Source: an uncultured Bacteroidia bacterium
GTDB taxonomy: Bacteria; Bacteroidota; Bacteroidia; Bacteroidales; UBA932
Length of the DNA: 64,000 nucleotides
Direction: 5' to 3'
Assembly: GCA_902801205.1 (NCBI GenBank)
Contig: CADCHE010000005.1
Span: forward strand, 62,001 to 126,000
The translations under genes were made by a program, and so were the position numbers. The notes under the pieces are model-generated. The model had not been told where the DNA came from, did not search any database, and saw only the letters and a program-made list of their open reading frames with translations. Below, in pieces: positions 49,953 to 58,219 of this stretch. Each line of letters opens with the position of its first letter. Within the stretch, counting starts at the first letter, position 1.

Positions 49953-51998
49953 ATGAAAAGACAAGTTTTGATTGCAATGGGAGCAGCAGCCATGATGATA
50001 TCCTGCACGAACAACAGCAATCCGCTCCTGCAGGAGTGGAACACGCCCTATGGGATCCCGCCTTTCGACGAGATCGCGCTGACGGACTACATCCCCGCGG
50101 TGAAACAGGGCATCAAGGAACAGAAAAAAGAACTCGAGGCCATCCTGGCCAACCCCGACACACCGACCTTCGAGAACACGGTGGCAGCCTGGGAACTGTC
50201 CGGGAAGACGCTGGACCGCGTTTCGGGCCTGCTTTTCAACCTCTGCGAGACCGAAGCCGACGACGCGATGAACGCCGTCGTCGAGGAAGCGACCGCCCTG
50301 ATCACCGAGCATGAGGACGATATCGCGATGAACCAGGCCTTCTTCGAACGCGTGAAGGCCGTCCACGACGCCGACCAGAGCCGCCTCACCCGGGAGCAGC
50401 AGATGGTGCTGAAGAAACTGTACCAGAGCTTCACACGCTCCGGCGTCGGGCTGGACGAGGCCTCGCAGGCGCGCCTGCGTGAAATCAACCAGACCCTCGC
50501 CGCCGCACAGCAGAAATTCGGAAACCGCCTGCTGGCGGAGAACAACGCGTTCAAAGAAAAATTCGGGATCCCCGTCTCGGCCTACACCTCCGAGATGACG
50601 ACCTGCGCCGACCGGGCGCGCCGCGAGGAGATGTTCCGCGCCTATTCCTCGCGCGGCAACAACGGAGACGGGAACGACACCAAGGCGCTCTGCCTGGAAA
50701 TCCTGCGCCTGCGGGCCGAGAAGGCACGCATGCTGGGCTTTGATACCTTCGCGGCCTACCAGCTGGATGACAAGATGGCGCACGATCCGGCGACGGTGGA
50801 CGCTTTTCTGGAGCAGATCATCGGCCCGGCCACCCGCAAGGCCAAGCAGGAGATCTACGACATGCAGAAGGTCATGAACCGCGACATCGCCGCAGGAACA
50901 CTGCCCGCCGGCGCACAGATCGAGCCCTGGGACTGGTTCTACTATGCGGAGAAAGTCCGGATGGAGAAATACGCCCTCGACGAGAACCTGACCAAGCCCT
51001 ATTTCCGGATGGAGAACGTCCGGAAGGGCATCTTCGAGGCAGCGAACATCCTCTACGGGGTGAAAGTGGAGCCGCTGGACGGGGTGCCGGTCTACAACCC
51101 GGCGGTGGAAGCCTTCAAGGTCTCCGACGCCGACGGCACGCTGCTGGGCATCTTCATGACGGACTACTTCCCGCGCAGCACCAAGCGCGGCGGCGCCTGG
51201 ATGACAAACTTCCGGGAGCAGTACGTGGATGCCGAGGGTAACGACGTACGCCCGATCATCATCAATGTCGGCAACATGACGGCGCCGACCGACTCACTGC
51301 CGGCGCTCCTGACGATCGACGAAGTGGAAACGGTCTTCCACGAATTCGGCCATGCCCTGCACGGCCTGCTGACACGCTGCCATTACCCGTCCGTGAGCGG
51401 CACCAACGTCGCCCGCGACTTCGTGGAGACGTTCTCGCAGTTCAACGAGAACTGGGCCTTCCAGAAGGAAATCCTCTCCCGCTACGCCCACCACTACGAG
51501 ACCGGCGCGGAGATTCCGGATTCGCTGGTTGCAAAGATAACCGCCGCCCGGAAGTTCAACCAGGGATTCATGACGAGCGAGCTCTGCGCCGCGTCCATCC
51601 TGGACATGAAGTGGCATGAACTCACCCTGGAAGAGCTGGAGGAGATGAGCAAGGGGGACCAGGGGGCGAATGTCGCCGCCTTCGAGCAGAAAGTCTGCAA
51701 AGAGATGGGCCTGCCGGACGAGATCATCCCCCGCTACCGGACCACCTACTTCAACCACATCTTCAACAGCGGCTACAGCGCCGGTTACTACAGCTACCTG
51801 TGGGCCGAAGTCCTGGACAAAGACGCCTTCGCCTACTTCCGGCAGCAGGGCCTCTTCACACGCGCCGTGTCGGAGAAATTCCGCAAGACCTTCCTGGAGC
51901 GGGGTGGCAGCGAAGAACCGATGGTGCTCTACGAGATGTTCCGCGGCGCGCCGCCTACCACGGACGCCCTCCTCGAAGCGCGCGGCCTGAAAGATTGA
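49953..51998 (+). CDS. M3-family peptidyl-dipeptidase / oligopeptidase
   Basis: A 681-residue exported zinc peptidase with lipobox M-I-S-C near residue 18. The gluzincin motif is H463-E-F-G-H467 in VFHEFGHALHGLLT, with the downstream Glu in FVETFSQFNENW and the substrate-binding YYSYLWAEVLDKDAF near the C-terminus. It resembles Dcp, which removes C-terminal dipeptides, more than oligopeptidase A, but this is not certain. It starts six bases after the EEP gene. Confidence 0.94.
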   Translation: MKRQVLIAMGAAAMMISCTNNSNPLLQEWNTPYGIPPFDEIALTDYIPAVKQGIKEQKKELEAILANPDTPTFENTVAAWELSGKTLDRVSGLLFNLCETEADDAMNAVVEEATALITEHEDDIAMNQAFFERVKAVHDADQSRLTREQQMVLKKLYQSFTRSGVGLDEASQARLREINQTLAAAQQKFGNRLLAENNAFKEKFGIPVSAYTSEMTTCADRARREEMFRAYSSRGNNGDGNDTKALCLEILRLRAEKARMLGFDTFAAYQLDDKMAHDPATVDAFLEQIIGPATRKAKQEIYDMQKVMNRDIAAGTLPAGAQIEPWDWFYYAEKVRMEKYALDENLTKPYFRMENVRKGIFEAANILYGVKVEPLDGVPVYNPAVEAFKVSDADGTLLGIFMTDYFPRSTKRGGAWMTNFREQYVDAEGNDVRPIIINVGNMTAPTDSLPALLTIDEVETVFHEFGHALHGLLTRCHYPSVSGTNVARDFVETFSQFNENWAFQKEILSRYAHHYETGAEIPDSLVAKITAARKFNQGFMTSELCAASILDMKWHELTLEELEEMSKGDQGANVAAFEQKVCKEMGLPDEIIPRYRTTYFNHIFNSGYSAGYYSYLWAEVLDKDAFAYFRQQGLFTRAVSEKFRKTFLERGGSEEPMVLYEMFRGAPPTTDALLEARGLKD

Positions 51999-52027
51999 TC
52001 ATAAATAATCATAAACCCTACACAGAA

Positions 52028-52621
52028 ATGAAAAAATTGACATTCCTCTTGGCGGCGGCAGCCGTCCTGATGCTCTCCACGCCGGCTTCCGCGCAGTGGG
52101 GTGCCGGTTTCGGGTTCTCCCAGTTCACCCATTCGGGCAGCGACAAGGTGCTCGACGAGGCGATCCCCGGATTCTATTTCGGCATCAAGTACGACTTCAA
52201 CTTCTCGACGCTCGAGGGGCTTTCCTTCGAGCCGGGCGTGAACATCGTCCACTACGGTAAAACCTATTCCTACCTGGGTTTCGGCGAGAAGGAGTACCGT
52301 GCGAACTACCTTTCGATTCCGCTGAACATCAAGTACACGGTCGAGGCGGGCGATGACTTCACCCTCTCCGGCTTCACGGGCCCGCGGTTCAACCTGGGTC
52401 TCGGCGGCAACATGTTCAGCCGCGGGGAAACGTATCCCGGGCTCAAGGCGCATGACGCGCAGTGGGGATTCGGCGTGGCCGGCACCTACTCCGACGCGAT
52501 CCAGCTCCGCCTGGGCTATGATTTCGGCCTGACGAAATCCATCAAGGGTGTCAAGGGTGCCGATGTCAGCCCCAAGGTCTTCCGCAACGCGCTGAACTTC
52601 GGCATCGCCTTCCTGTTCTAG
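52028..52621 (+). CDS. Small outer-membrane beta-barrel protein
   Basis: This 197-residue protein has a cleavable signal peptide (residues 1-22, ending PASAQ). The rest is alternating-hydrophobicity beta strands with frequent aromatic residues (FGFSQFTHSG, GFYFGIKYDFNF, YLSIPLNIKYTVEAG, LSGFTGPRFNLGLGG) and a C-terminal ...NFGIAFLF strand ending in Phe. It fits the PorT/OmpA-like beta-barrel families of Bacteroidota. A specific role is unknown. It lies 29 bases after the M3 peptidase gene. Confidence 0.85.
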   Translation: MKKLTFLLAAAAVLMLSTPASAQWGAGFGFSQFTHSGSDKVLDEAIPGFYFGIKYDFNFSTLEGLSFEPGVNIVHYGKTYSYLGFGEKEYRANYLSIPLNIKYTVEAGDDFTLSGFTGPRFNLGLGGNMFSRGETYPGLKAHDAQWGFGVAGTYSDAIQLRLGYDFGLTKSIKGVKGADVSPKVFRNALNFGIAFLF

Positions 52622-52624
52622 GCC

Positions 52625-54877
52625 ATGAAACACCACCCCCGCTTTGCGTGGGGCATCGTCCTTACGACCCTCCTGCTCACGGCGCTCCCGCTGTCCGGCA
52701 GGAGGGTCGATATGGATCTGCTCCCCTGGGAGAACGCCTCCGGAGAGGCCGTTCCCGCCTGTCTGTACCTCGAAGGCGGCTTCCTCACGACGGACAAAGG
52801 CTGTCCGGACTGGGGCACCGCAGATCCGTCCAAGGCCGTGTTCCTGGGCGACCGGCTCGGTGACGTCGTCGTGACCTACGCTTCCGGAAAGACGGACAGG
52901 ATTCCGCTGGTACTCGGCTATACCGTCTGGATGCACGGCATCTGGATGGAGCATCCCGCACCCTTCAAGGGAGATGCGGCGGACAAGGACCTGGCGGACC
53001 TGCTGGAACGGGCCCTCTGCCTGGCCGGCGGGTTCGAAGGGAAGGAGAAAGGGCTGCTGAAGATCGTGCTGCCCCGCGGGGACGTCCGGAGCGTCGCCAT
53101 CGAGAAGAATCCCGCCAAGGAGGCTGCGCCGGTCTTCACCGGCGGCTGGTTCTCCGATGAAAACGACGCCGCGGATTTCTTCGCCACACATGCCGTCAAG
53201 GCCGGCAAAGGGATACCCCGCGACGTAAAGACGGCGCTGAAGACCCTGAGCCGCGCCCTGCACACCTTCGAGAGCGACTTCAAGGGCCCCCTGGTCCCGC
53301 ATGAGACGGCCGCCGAAGCCGGCATCCGGTTCGATGGCAACGCCCTGGCCCGGATCGCCACGGCCGTCGTCCAGTGCAACATCGACAAGCTCACGGACAG
53401 GACGGACGCGGACGGCTTCATCCATACGTCCTATCGGGACGCGCCTTCGTGGCGCTACGACGGGTTCGGCCCCTATGTCGCCAAGGCCAATTCCTACTTC
53501 GACTCCTTCTATTCCAGGGATGCGGGACGGGCGATCATGACGCTGAACGGCTTCCACAAGACCGCGGCGGCCGACAGCGCCTGCCGGTTCGGGAACCGGT
53601 GGATGATGTATTACCCGGAGCACGGCCTGACCCTGGGAGGCAAGCCGGTGCCGGGCCATTTCAGCGTCATCCCGAACAAGCCGCTGATCTATTCCCAGCT
53701 GCTTACCCACCACGGGTGGCCCACCCGGTACACGCGGGAGCGTTTCGGCGAGGGATTCGAGAACCTCGGGAACCAGGAGACCGACGGACACGGCCTGATG
53801 ATGATGGCCAACTGGATGACCTGGAAGAACCAGGGCGGCGGCCGCAGCTATGTCCAGGACAACTGGAAGTACCTGTGCGAAGCGGCCGAATGGATCCTCT
53901 GGTGCTTTGACAATCCGGACCTTTCCTTTGTCCGGGACGGCCTGCTCTACGGAGAGACCGAAGCGGCGATGAACGATTATACGCTCTACGCCAACCTGCC
54001 GTGCTATCTCGGGCTGCTGTGCTATGCCGAGATGGCCGCATCCGTCGGAGAGACGGCCGCATCAGACCGCTGGCTCGCCTGCGCGGAAAAGATTCGGCAG
54101 GGCATTGATGCCGGGCTGACCACCGACAACGGCGCCGCCTGGGACAAGAAGCATTTCGGCTTCTTCCACGACCCGGTGCCGACGATGTTCGCGGATGTCT
54201 GCGGCTATGGGTTGGACGGCCTGCCGGAAGCCTGGCGCGCCCGCTCCGAGGCGGCTTTCGACGAAGACCTCGCGGGGACGGCCGGGAGCGGCTGGTTCGG
54301 CGCGGCGGGCGGCATCGGATACAACCATTCCATGATCACGCAGAACGCACTCCTGCTCGACCGGACCGAAGCGGCCGGCCGCCTGCTGGAGGCGCTTTCC
54401 AAGATCTGCTATGCTCCGCGGCTTCCGGAGCCGTACCTGGTCCCGGAAGGGTTTACCGCAGACGCCGCGCAGGGCATCTACCGCCGGCAGGGCGACCTGG
54501 GCAACCTCGTGCAGCAGGCCGAGGCCCTGAAATGCTACCTGCTGGCCGTCGGGATCTCCCCGGTCCGCGACCGGGTGCTCAAGCTGATGCCGAGGCTGCC
54601 GGAAGGATGGAGCGCCACGGTAACGGATTTCCCGGTCCAGAATACGGCGGCGACCCTCTCCCTGAAGGTCGGGAAACCGAAGGGAGGCCGCCAGCGCATC
54701 GACTGGCATCTGTCTTCGACGGAGGACATCGACCGGGTCGAGGTGCGGTTCGGTCCGTTCAAGGCCGGACGCAGCAAAGCCCGGGTGAAACTCAACGGCA
54801 GGAAATACACAATCGCCCTCGAACGCGCGGGCGATGCCGCGTGGGGCTGGGTCCCGCTTCAGACCGGCGGGGATTAA
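52625..54877 (+). CDS. Secreted six-hairpin-glycosidase-like protein, family not recognised
   Basis: A 750-residue protein with a signal peptide (residues 1-25). The N-terminal third is a beta-rich domain (DLLPWENASGEAVPACLYLEGGFL, DRIPLVLGYTVWMHG). The centre (about 230-640) is helical with paired aromatic repeats, like an alpha/alpha barrel: YRDAPSWRYDGFGPYVAKAN, GNQETDGHGLMMMANWMTWK, GGIGYNHSMITQNALLLD. A small C-terminal beta domain follows (VRFGPFKAGRSKARVKLNG). Candidate acids are not assignable. It starts three bases after the beta-barrel gene. Its stop shares TTAA with the opposing manA stop. Confidence 0.7.
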   Translation: MKHHPRFAWGIVLTTLLLTALPLSGRRVDMDLLPWENASGEAVPACLYLEGGFLTTDKGCPDWGTADPSKAVFLGDRLGDVVVTYASGKTDRIPLVLGYTVWMHGIWMEHPAPFKGDAADKDLADLLERALCLAGGFEGKEKGLLKIVLPRGDVRSVAIEKNPAKEAAPVFTGGWFSDENDAADFFATHAVKAGKGIPRDVKTALKTLSRALHTFESDFKGPLVPHETAAEAGIRFDGNALARIATAVVQCNIDKLTDRTDADGFIHTSYRDAPSWRYDGFGPYVAKANSYFDSFYSRDAGRAIMTLNGFHKTAAADSACRFGNRWMMYYPEHGLTLGGKPVPGHFSVIPNKPLIYSQLLTHHGWPTRYTRERFGEGFENLGNQETDGHGLMMMANWMTWKNQGGGRSYVQDNWKYLCEAAEWILWCFDNPDLSFVRDGLLYGETEAAMNDYTLYANLPCYLGLLCYAEMAASVGETAASDRWLACAEKIRQGIDAGLTTDNGAAWDKKHFGFFHDPVPTMFADVCGYGLDGLPEAWRARSEAAFDEDLAGTAGSGWFGAAGGIGYNHSMITQNALLLDRTEAAGRLLEALSKICYAPRLPEPYLVPEGFTADAAQGIYRRQGDLGNLVQQAEALKCYLLAVGISPVRDRVLKLMPRLPEGWSATVTDFPVQNTAATLSLKVGKPKGGRQRIDWHLSSTEDIDRVEVRFGPFKAGRSKARVKLNGRKYTIALERAGDAAWGWVPLQTGGD

Positions 54878-55878
54878 GCCTGTTCCACGAAGCTGGAAAG
54901 CAGGGTGAGCGGACTTTGCGCCAGGGGCTGGAGGGTGATGCCCTCCGTGCAGGCCGGAAGCAGAAGGGAGACGCCGGGACGGAGCGGCAGCGTATGCTCC
55001 GATCCGTCCGCCATGCGTGCGCACAGGGTTCCCTCGCCCTTCACGCAGAGCATTGTCACGAAGGCGTCCTGCGCCGTAAGATCCTTGCAGAAAGGCCCGT
55101 CCGGGGTCAGGAGCGTCGTCGTGAAATACGGGCTGCGGACTAGCGTGACCTCGCCGCCGGGCACGGGCACGTAGCGGGTCCGATAATCGTCATATACCTG
55201 GAAATCAAGCGCTTCCAACGCTTCTGCCACATGCAGCGGCCGCGGTTTCCCGTCCAGGCCGGCACGACCGTAGTCGAAGACCCGGTAGGTGATGTCGGAG
55301 GATTGCTGGATTTCGGCGACGAAGGCGCCCCGGCAGATGGCATGGATCCGCCCGGCGGGCAGGAAGAACACGTCGCCGGGCCGGATGGCGTGACGGGCCA
55401 GGACCTCGACGATCGACCCGTCCTGCGCGCGGCGGAGACACTCTTCCGGCGTGATCCGGCGGGAAAAACCCACCAGCAGGGAAGCATCCGGCGCCGCATC
55501 GACGACATACCACATTTCCGTCTTGCCACGCGCACCGCTGCGGGCCGCCAGGACATCGTTCGGATGTACCTGCACCGACAGGTCGCCCGCCGCGTCGATG
55601 AACTTGAGCAGCAGGGGGAATTCCCCGCCAAACCGCTCCTGAAAACCGTTTCCGAGCAGGGCGGCACCGTATTCCTCCACCAGGGAAGCAAGGGTCCGGC
55701 CGGCAAGCGGCCCTCCCGCGACGACGGATTCCTTCCCGGGGACGGCGGAAATCTCCCAGCTCTCGCCGACGGGGCGGTCCGTGGAGGGCAGGCCCTTGAA
55801 GGCTTCGATGCGGTGGCCGCCCCACACCTTTTCATGGAGGGAGGGACGGAAAGACAGGGGATAAAGCGCTGTTTTCAT
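54874..55878 (-). CDS. manA: Mannose-6-phosphate isomerase, class I
   Basis: This 334-residue cupin enzyme interconverts mannose-6-phosphate and fructose-6-phosphate. It starts with MKTALYPLSFRPSLHEKVWGGHRIEAF and contains the zinc ligands in LSVQVHPND and KTEMWYVVDA (Gln, His, Glu), then FFLPAGRIHAI (His) and the active-site YRVFDYGR. In-frame ATGs at 55881 and 55911 are less likely because the second lies inside the promoter region. It overlaps the preceding gene tail to tail by four bases. Confidence 0.95.
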   Translation of the reverse strand: MKTALYPLSFRPSLHEKVWGGHRIEAFKGLPSTDRPVGESWEISAVPGKESVVAGGPLAGRTLASLVEEYGAALLGNGFQERFGGEFPLLLKFIDAAGDLSVQVHPNDVLAARSGARGKTEMWYVVDAAPDASLLVGFSRRITPEECLRRAQDGSIVEVLARHAIRPGDVFFLPAGRIHAICRGAFVAEIQQSSDITYRVFDYGRAGLDGKPRPLHVAEALEALDFQVYDDYRTRYVPVPGGEVTLVRSPYFTTTLLTPDGPFCKDLTAQDAFVTMLCVKGEGTLCARMADGSEHTLPLRPGVSLLLPACTEGITLQPLAQSPLTLLSSFVEQA

Positions 55879-55898
55879 CATACGTAAGTACTTGCGGG

Positions 55899-55906
55899 CA
55901 AAGATA
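55899..55906 (-). promoter_or_regulatory. -7 promoter element of manA
   Basis: On the minus strand this reads TATCTTTG followed by C, 20 bases before the ATG at 55878 and 14 bases from the divergent rnr element. Confidence 0.6.
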
Positions 55907-55920
55907 ATCATTAAATGTTG

Positions 55921-55928
55921 TATCTTTG
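55921..55928 (+). promoter_or_regulatory. -7 promoter element of rnr
   Basis: TATCTTTG followed by C matches TAnnTTTG, 22 bases before the ATG at 55951. It faces away from the manA element, so the two polymerases compete for the same short stretch. Confidence 0.6.
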
Positions 55929-55950
55929 CAGTGATTTAAGTTAAGGTACA

Positions 55951-58209
55951 ATGACAAAAGAAAACAAACGCCGCACGGATGGAAAGAACAAGCGGCAGGG
56001 ACATTCCCGGGAAAAGCACTTCGGAAAACGCAACGGTGCGCCGAAGAAGACTTTCCCGCAAGTGGAAGGGATAGTCCAGATGACCCGGGACGGATATGTC
56101 TTCGTGATTGTCCCGGAAGACCCCGAACACGACATCTTCGTCAAGGCGTCGAAGACGCGCGGGGCATTGAACGGCGACCGTGTCAAGGTGGCCGTCACAC
56201 GGGAGGCAACCGAGAAGAAAGGCCGCGGCCAGGGCACCAAGCGCCGCGAAGGCGAGATCGTCGAGATCCTCGAGCGCAGCCACAAGCCCTTCGTCGGCTT
56301 CCTGCACATCGTCGGACGGCAGGCCTGGGTGCTGATGCAGTCCAAGAACATGCCCTATGACATCGCCGTCGACGTGATCGGCGCGCAGGAGGCCGCCGGA
56401 GCGGATCTCCCCGCCGGCATGCTCGTCGCCGGAGAGAACAAGGAATACACCGTCACCGGCCTCTACGAGACGGTGGACGGACAGGCCAGCCCGCTCAAGG
56501 CCCGCAAGGGCATGAAGGTGGCCGTCTGCATCGACCGCTGGGACCGGGGAGAGCCCACTCCGCACGGCTACCTGGTGGACGTCCTGGGCGAGCCCGGTGC
56601 GAACGACACCGAGATGCATGCCATCCTGGCGGAATACGGACTGCCGTACCGCTTCGAACCGGAAGTGGAGAACGCCGCCGACGCCATCTCGGACGCCATC
56701 ACGGCCGAGGACCTCAAGGAACGCCGCGACTTCCGCGACACCCTCACCTTCACAATCGACCCGGCGGACGCAAAGGACTACGACGACGCCCTGTCGTTCC
56801 GCAAGCTGGAGAACGGGAACTACGAAGTCGGCATCCATATCGCCGACGTGTCGTGGTACGTCCGGCCCGGCGACATCGTGGACAAGGAAGCCCAGGCGCG
56901 CGGCACGTCCGTCTACCTGGTGGACCGCACCGTGCCGATGCTCCCGGAAAAACTGTCGAACAAGCTCTGCTCGCTCCGGCCGAACGAGGACAAGCTCACC
57001 TTCTCGGCCGTCTTCGAACTGACGCCGCTGGCCGCCATCGTGAACCGCTGGTTCGGCCGTACGGTCATCCGCTCCGACTACCGCTTCGCCTACGAAACGG
57101 CCCAGCAGGTCATCGATGCGGGCAGTGACGCCCTTGAGATGGAACTGCGCGGCGGCACCGACGGCAAGGAAGCGCGTGAAGGAGACGAATCCGCCATGGG
57201 ACAGGGCGCCCTGGAAGGCTGCCTGATTCCGCGGGAAACGAAAGAGGCCATCCTCACCTTGCACCACCTGGCCACGACACTGCGCAAGCGCCGCTTCGCA
57301 GCGGGCGCCATCAGTTTCGACCGGCCCGAAATGAAGGTGGAGGTGGATGCGGCCGGCCATCCGGTCAATGTCTACGAAAAGATCTCCAAGGAAGCCAACT
57401 GGCTGATCGAGGAGTTCATGCTGCTGGCCAACCGGTCCGTCGCGGAACTGATCGCCACGGGCGGCAAGATGAACGGAAAGGCCGACAAGAAGGCCAAGAC
57501 CTTCGTCTATCGTGTGCACGACGAACCCAACGGCGAGAAGATCGCTTCCCTGAAGGAGTTCGTAGGCAATTTCGGATACAAGATGGGCTCGACGGAAAAC
57601 GGACGCGAGACGGCCAAGTCGCTCAATTCCCTGCTGAATTCCGCGAAGGGCAAGCCCGAAGCGGACGCGTTCCAGATGATCGCCCTGCGGGCGATGGCGA
57701 AAGCCGTCTATACGACCGAGAACATCGGCCATTACGGCCTGGCGTTCAAGTTCTACACGCATTTCACCTCCCCGATCCGCCGGTATCCCGACACGATGGT
57801 CCACCGCCTGCTCGCGATGTACCTGAAAGGCGCCGAGAGCCAGGACAAAGCCTATTATGAAGAGCAGTGCATCCACGCTTCGGAGCGCGAGCAGATCGCC
57901 GCGAACGCCGAGCGCGACAGCATCAAGTACAAGCTCATCGAATACATGCAGGACAAGATCGGGCAGGAGTTCGAAGGCACGATCTCCGGCCTGACCGAAT
58001 GGGGCATGTACGTGGAAGTCAAGCCGACGATGATCGAGGGTATGGTCGCCCTGCGCGACATCCGCACCGACTTCTTCGATTTCGACGAGGAACACTACTG
58101 CATCCGCGGCAAGCGCACCGGCAAGACCTTCCGTCTGGGCGACGCCGTGAAGATCCGCGTCAAAGCCGCCAACCTGGAGCAGCGGCTGCTCGACTACGAA
58201 CTGATCTGA
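55951..58209 (+). CDS. rnr: Ribonuclease R
   Basis: A 752-residue 3'-to-5' exoribonuclease. Order: a basic N-terminal tail, cold-shock-like OB domains (GIVQMTRDGYVFVIVPEDPEHDIFVK-type), the RNB catalytic domain with the acidic cluster FTIDPADAKDYDDALSF, and a C-terminal S1 domain (EFEGTISGLTEWGMYVEV). Between FAYETAQQVIDAGSD and ILTLHHLATTLR an insertion of about 35 residues (RGGTDGKEAREGDESAMGQG...) interrupts the RNB domain; typical RNase R has only a few residues here. A Lys-rich tail after S1 is absent. Confidence 0.96.
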   Translation: MTKENKRRTDGKNKRQGHSREKHFGKRNGAPKKTFPQVEGIVQMTRDGYVFVIVPEDPEHDIFVKASKTRGALNGDRVKVAVTREATEKKGRGQGTKRREGEIVEILERSHKPFVGFLHIVGRQAWVLMQSKNMPYDIAVDVIGAQEAAGADLPAGMLVAGENKEYTVTGLYETVDGQASPLKARKGMKVAVCIDRWDRGEPTPHGYLVDVLGEPGANDTEMHAILAEYGLPYRFEPEVENAADAISDAITAEDLKERRDFRDTLTFTIDPADAKDYDDALSFRKLENGNYEVGIHIADVSWYVRPGDIVDKEAQARGTSVYLVDRTVPMLPEKLSNKLCSLRPNEDKLTFSAVFELTPLAAIVNRWFGRTVIRSDYRFAYETAQQVIDAGSDALEMELRGGTDGKEAREGDESAMGQGALEGCLIPRETKEAILTLHHLATTLRKRRFAAGAISFDRPEMKVEVDAAGHPVNVYEKISKEANWLIEEFMLLANRSVAELIATGGKMNGKADKKAKTFVYRVHDEPNGEKIASLKEFVGNFGYKMGSTENGRETAKSLNSLLNSAKGKPEADAFQMIALRAMAKAVYTTENIGHYGLAFKFYTHFTSPIRRYPDTMVHRLLAMYLKGAESQDKAYYEEQCIHASEREQIAANAERDSIKYKLIEYMQDKIGQEFEGTISGLTEWGMYVEVKPTMIEGMVALRDIRTDFFDFDEEHYCIRGKRTGKTFRLGDAVKIRVKAANLEQRLLDYELI

Positions 58210-58219
58210 TACAACTGCG

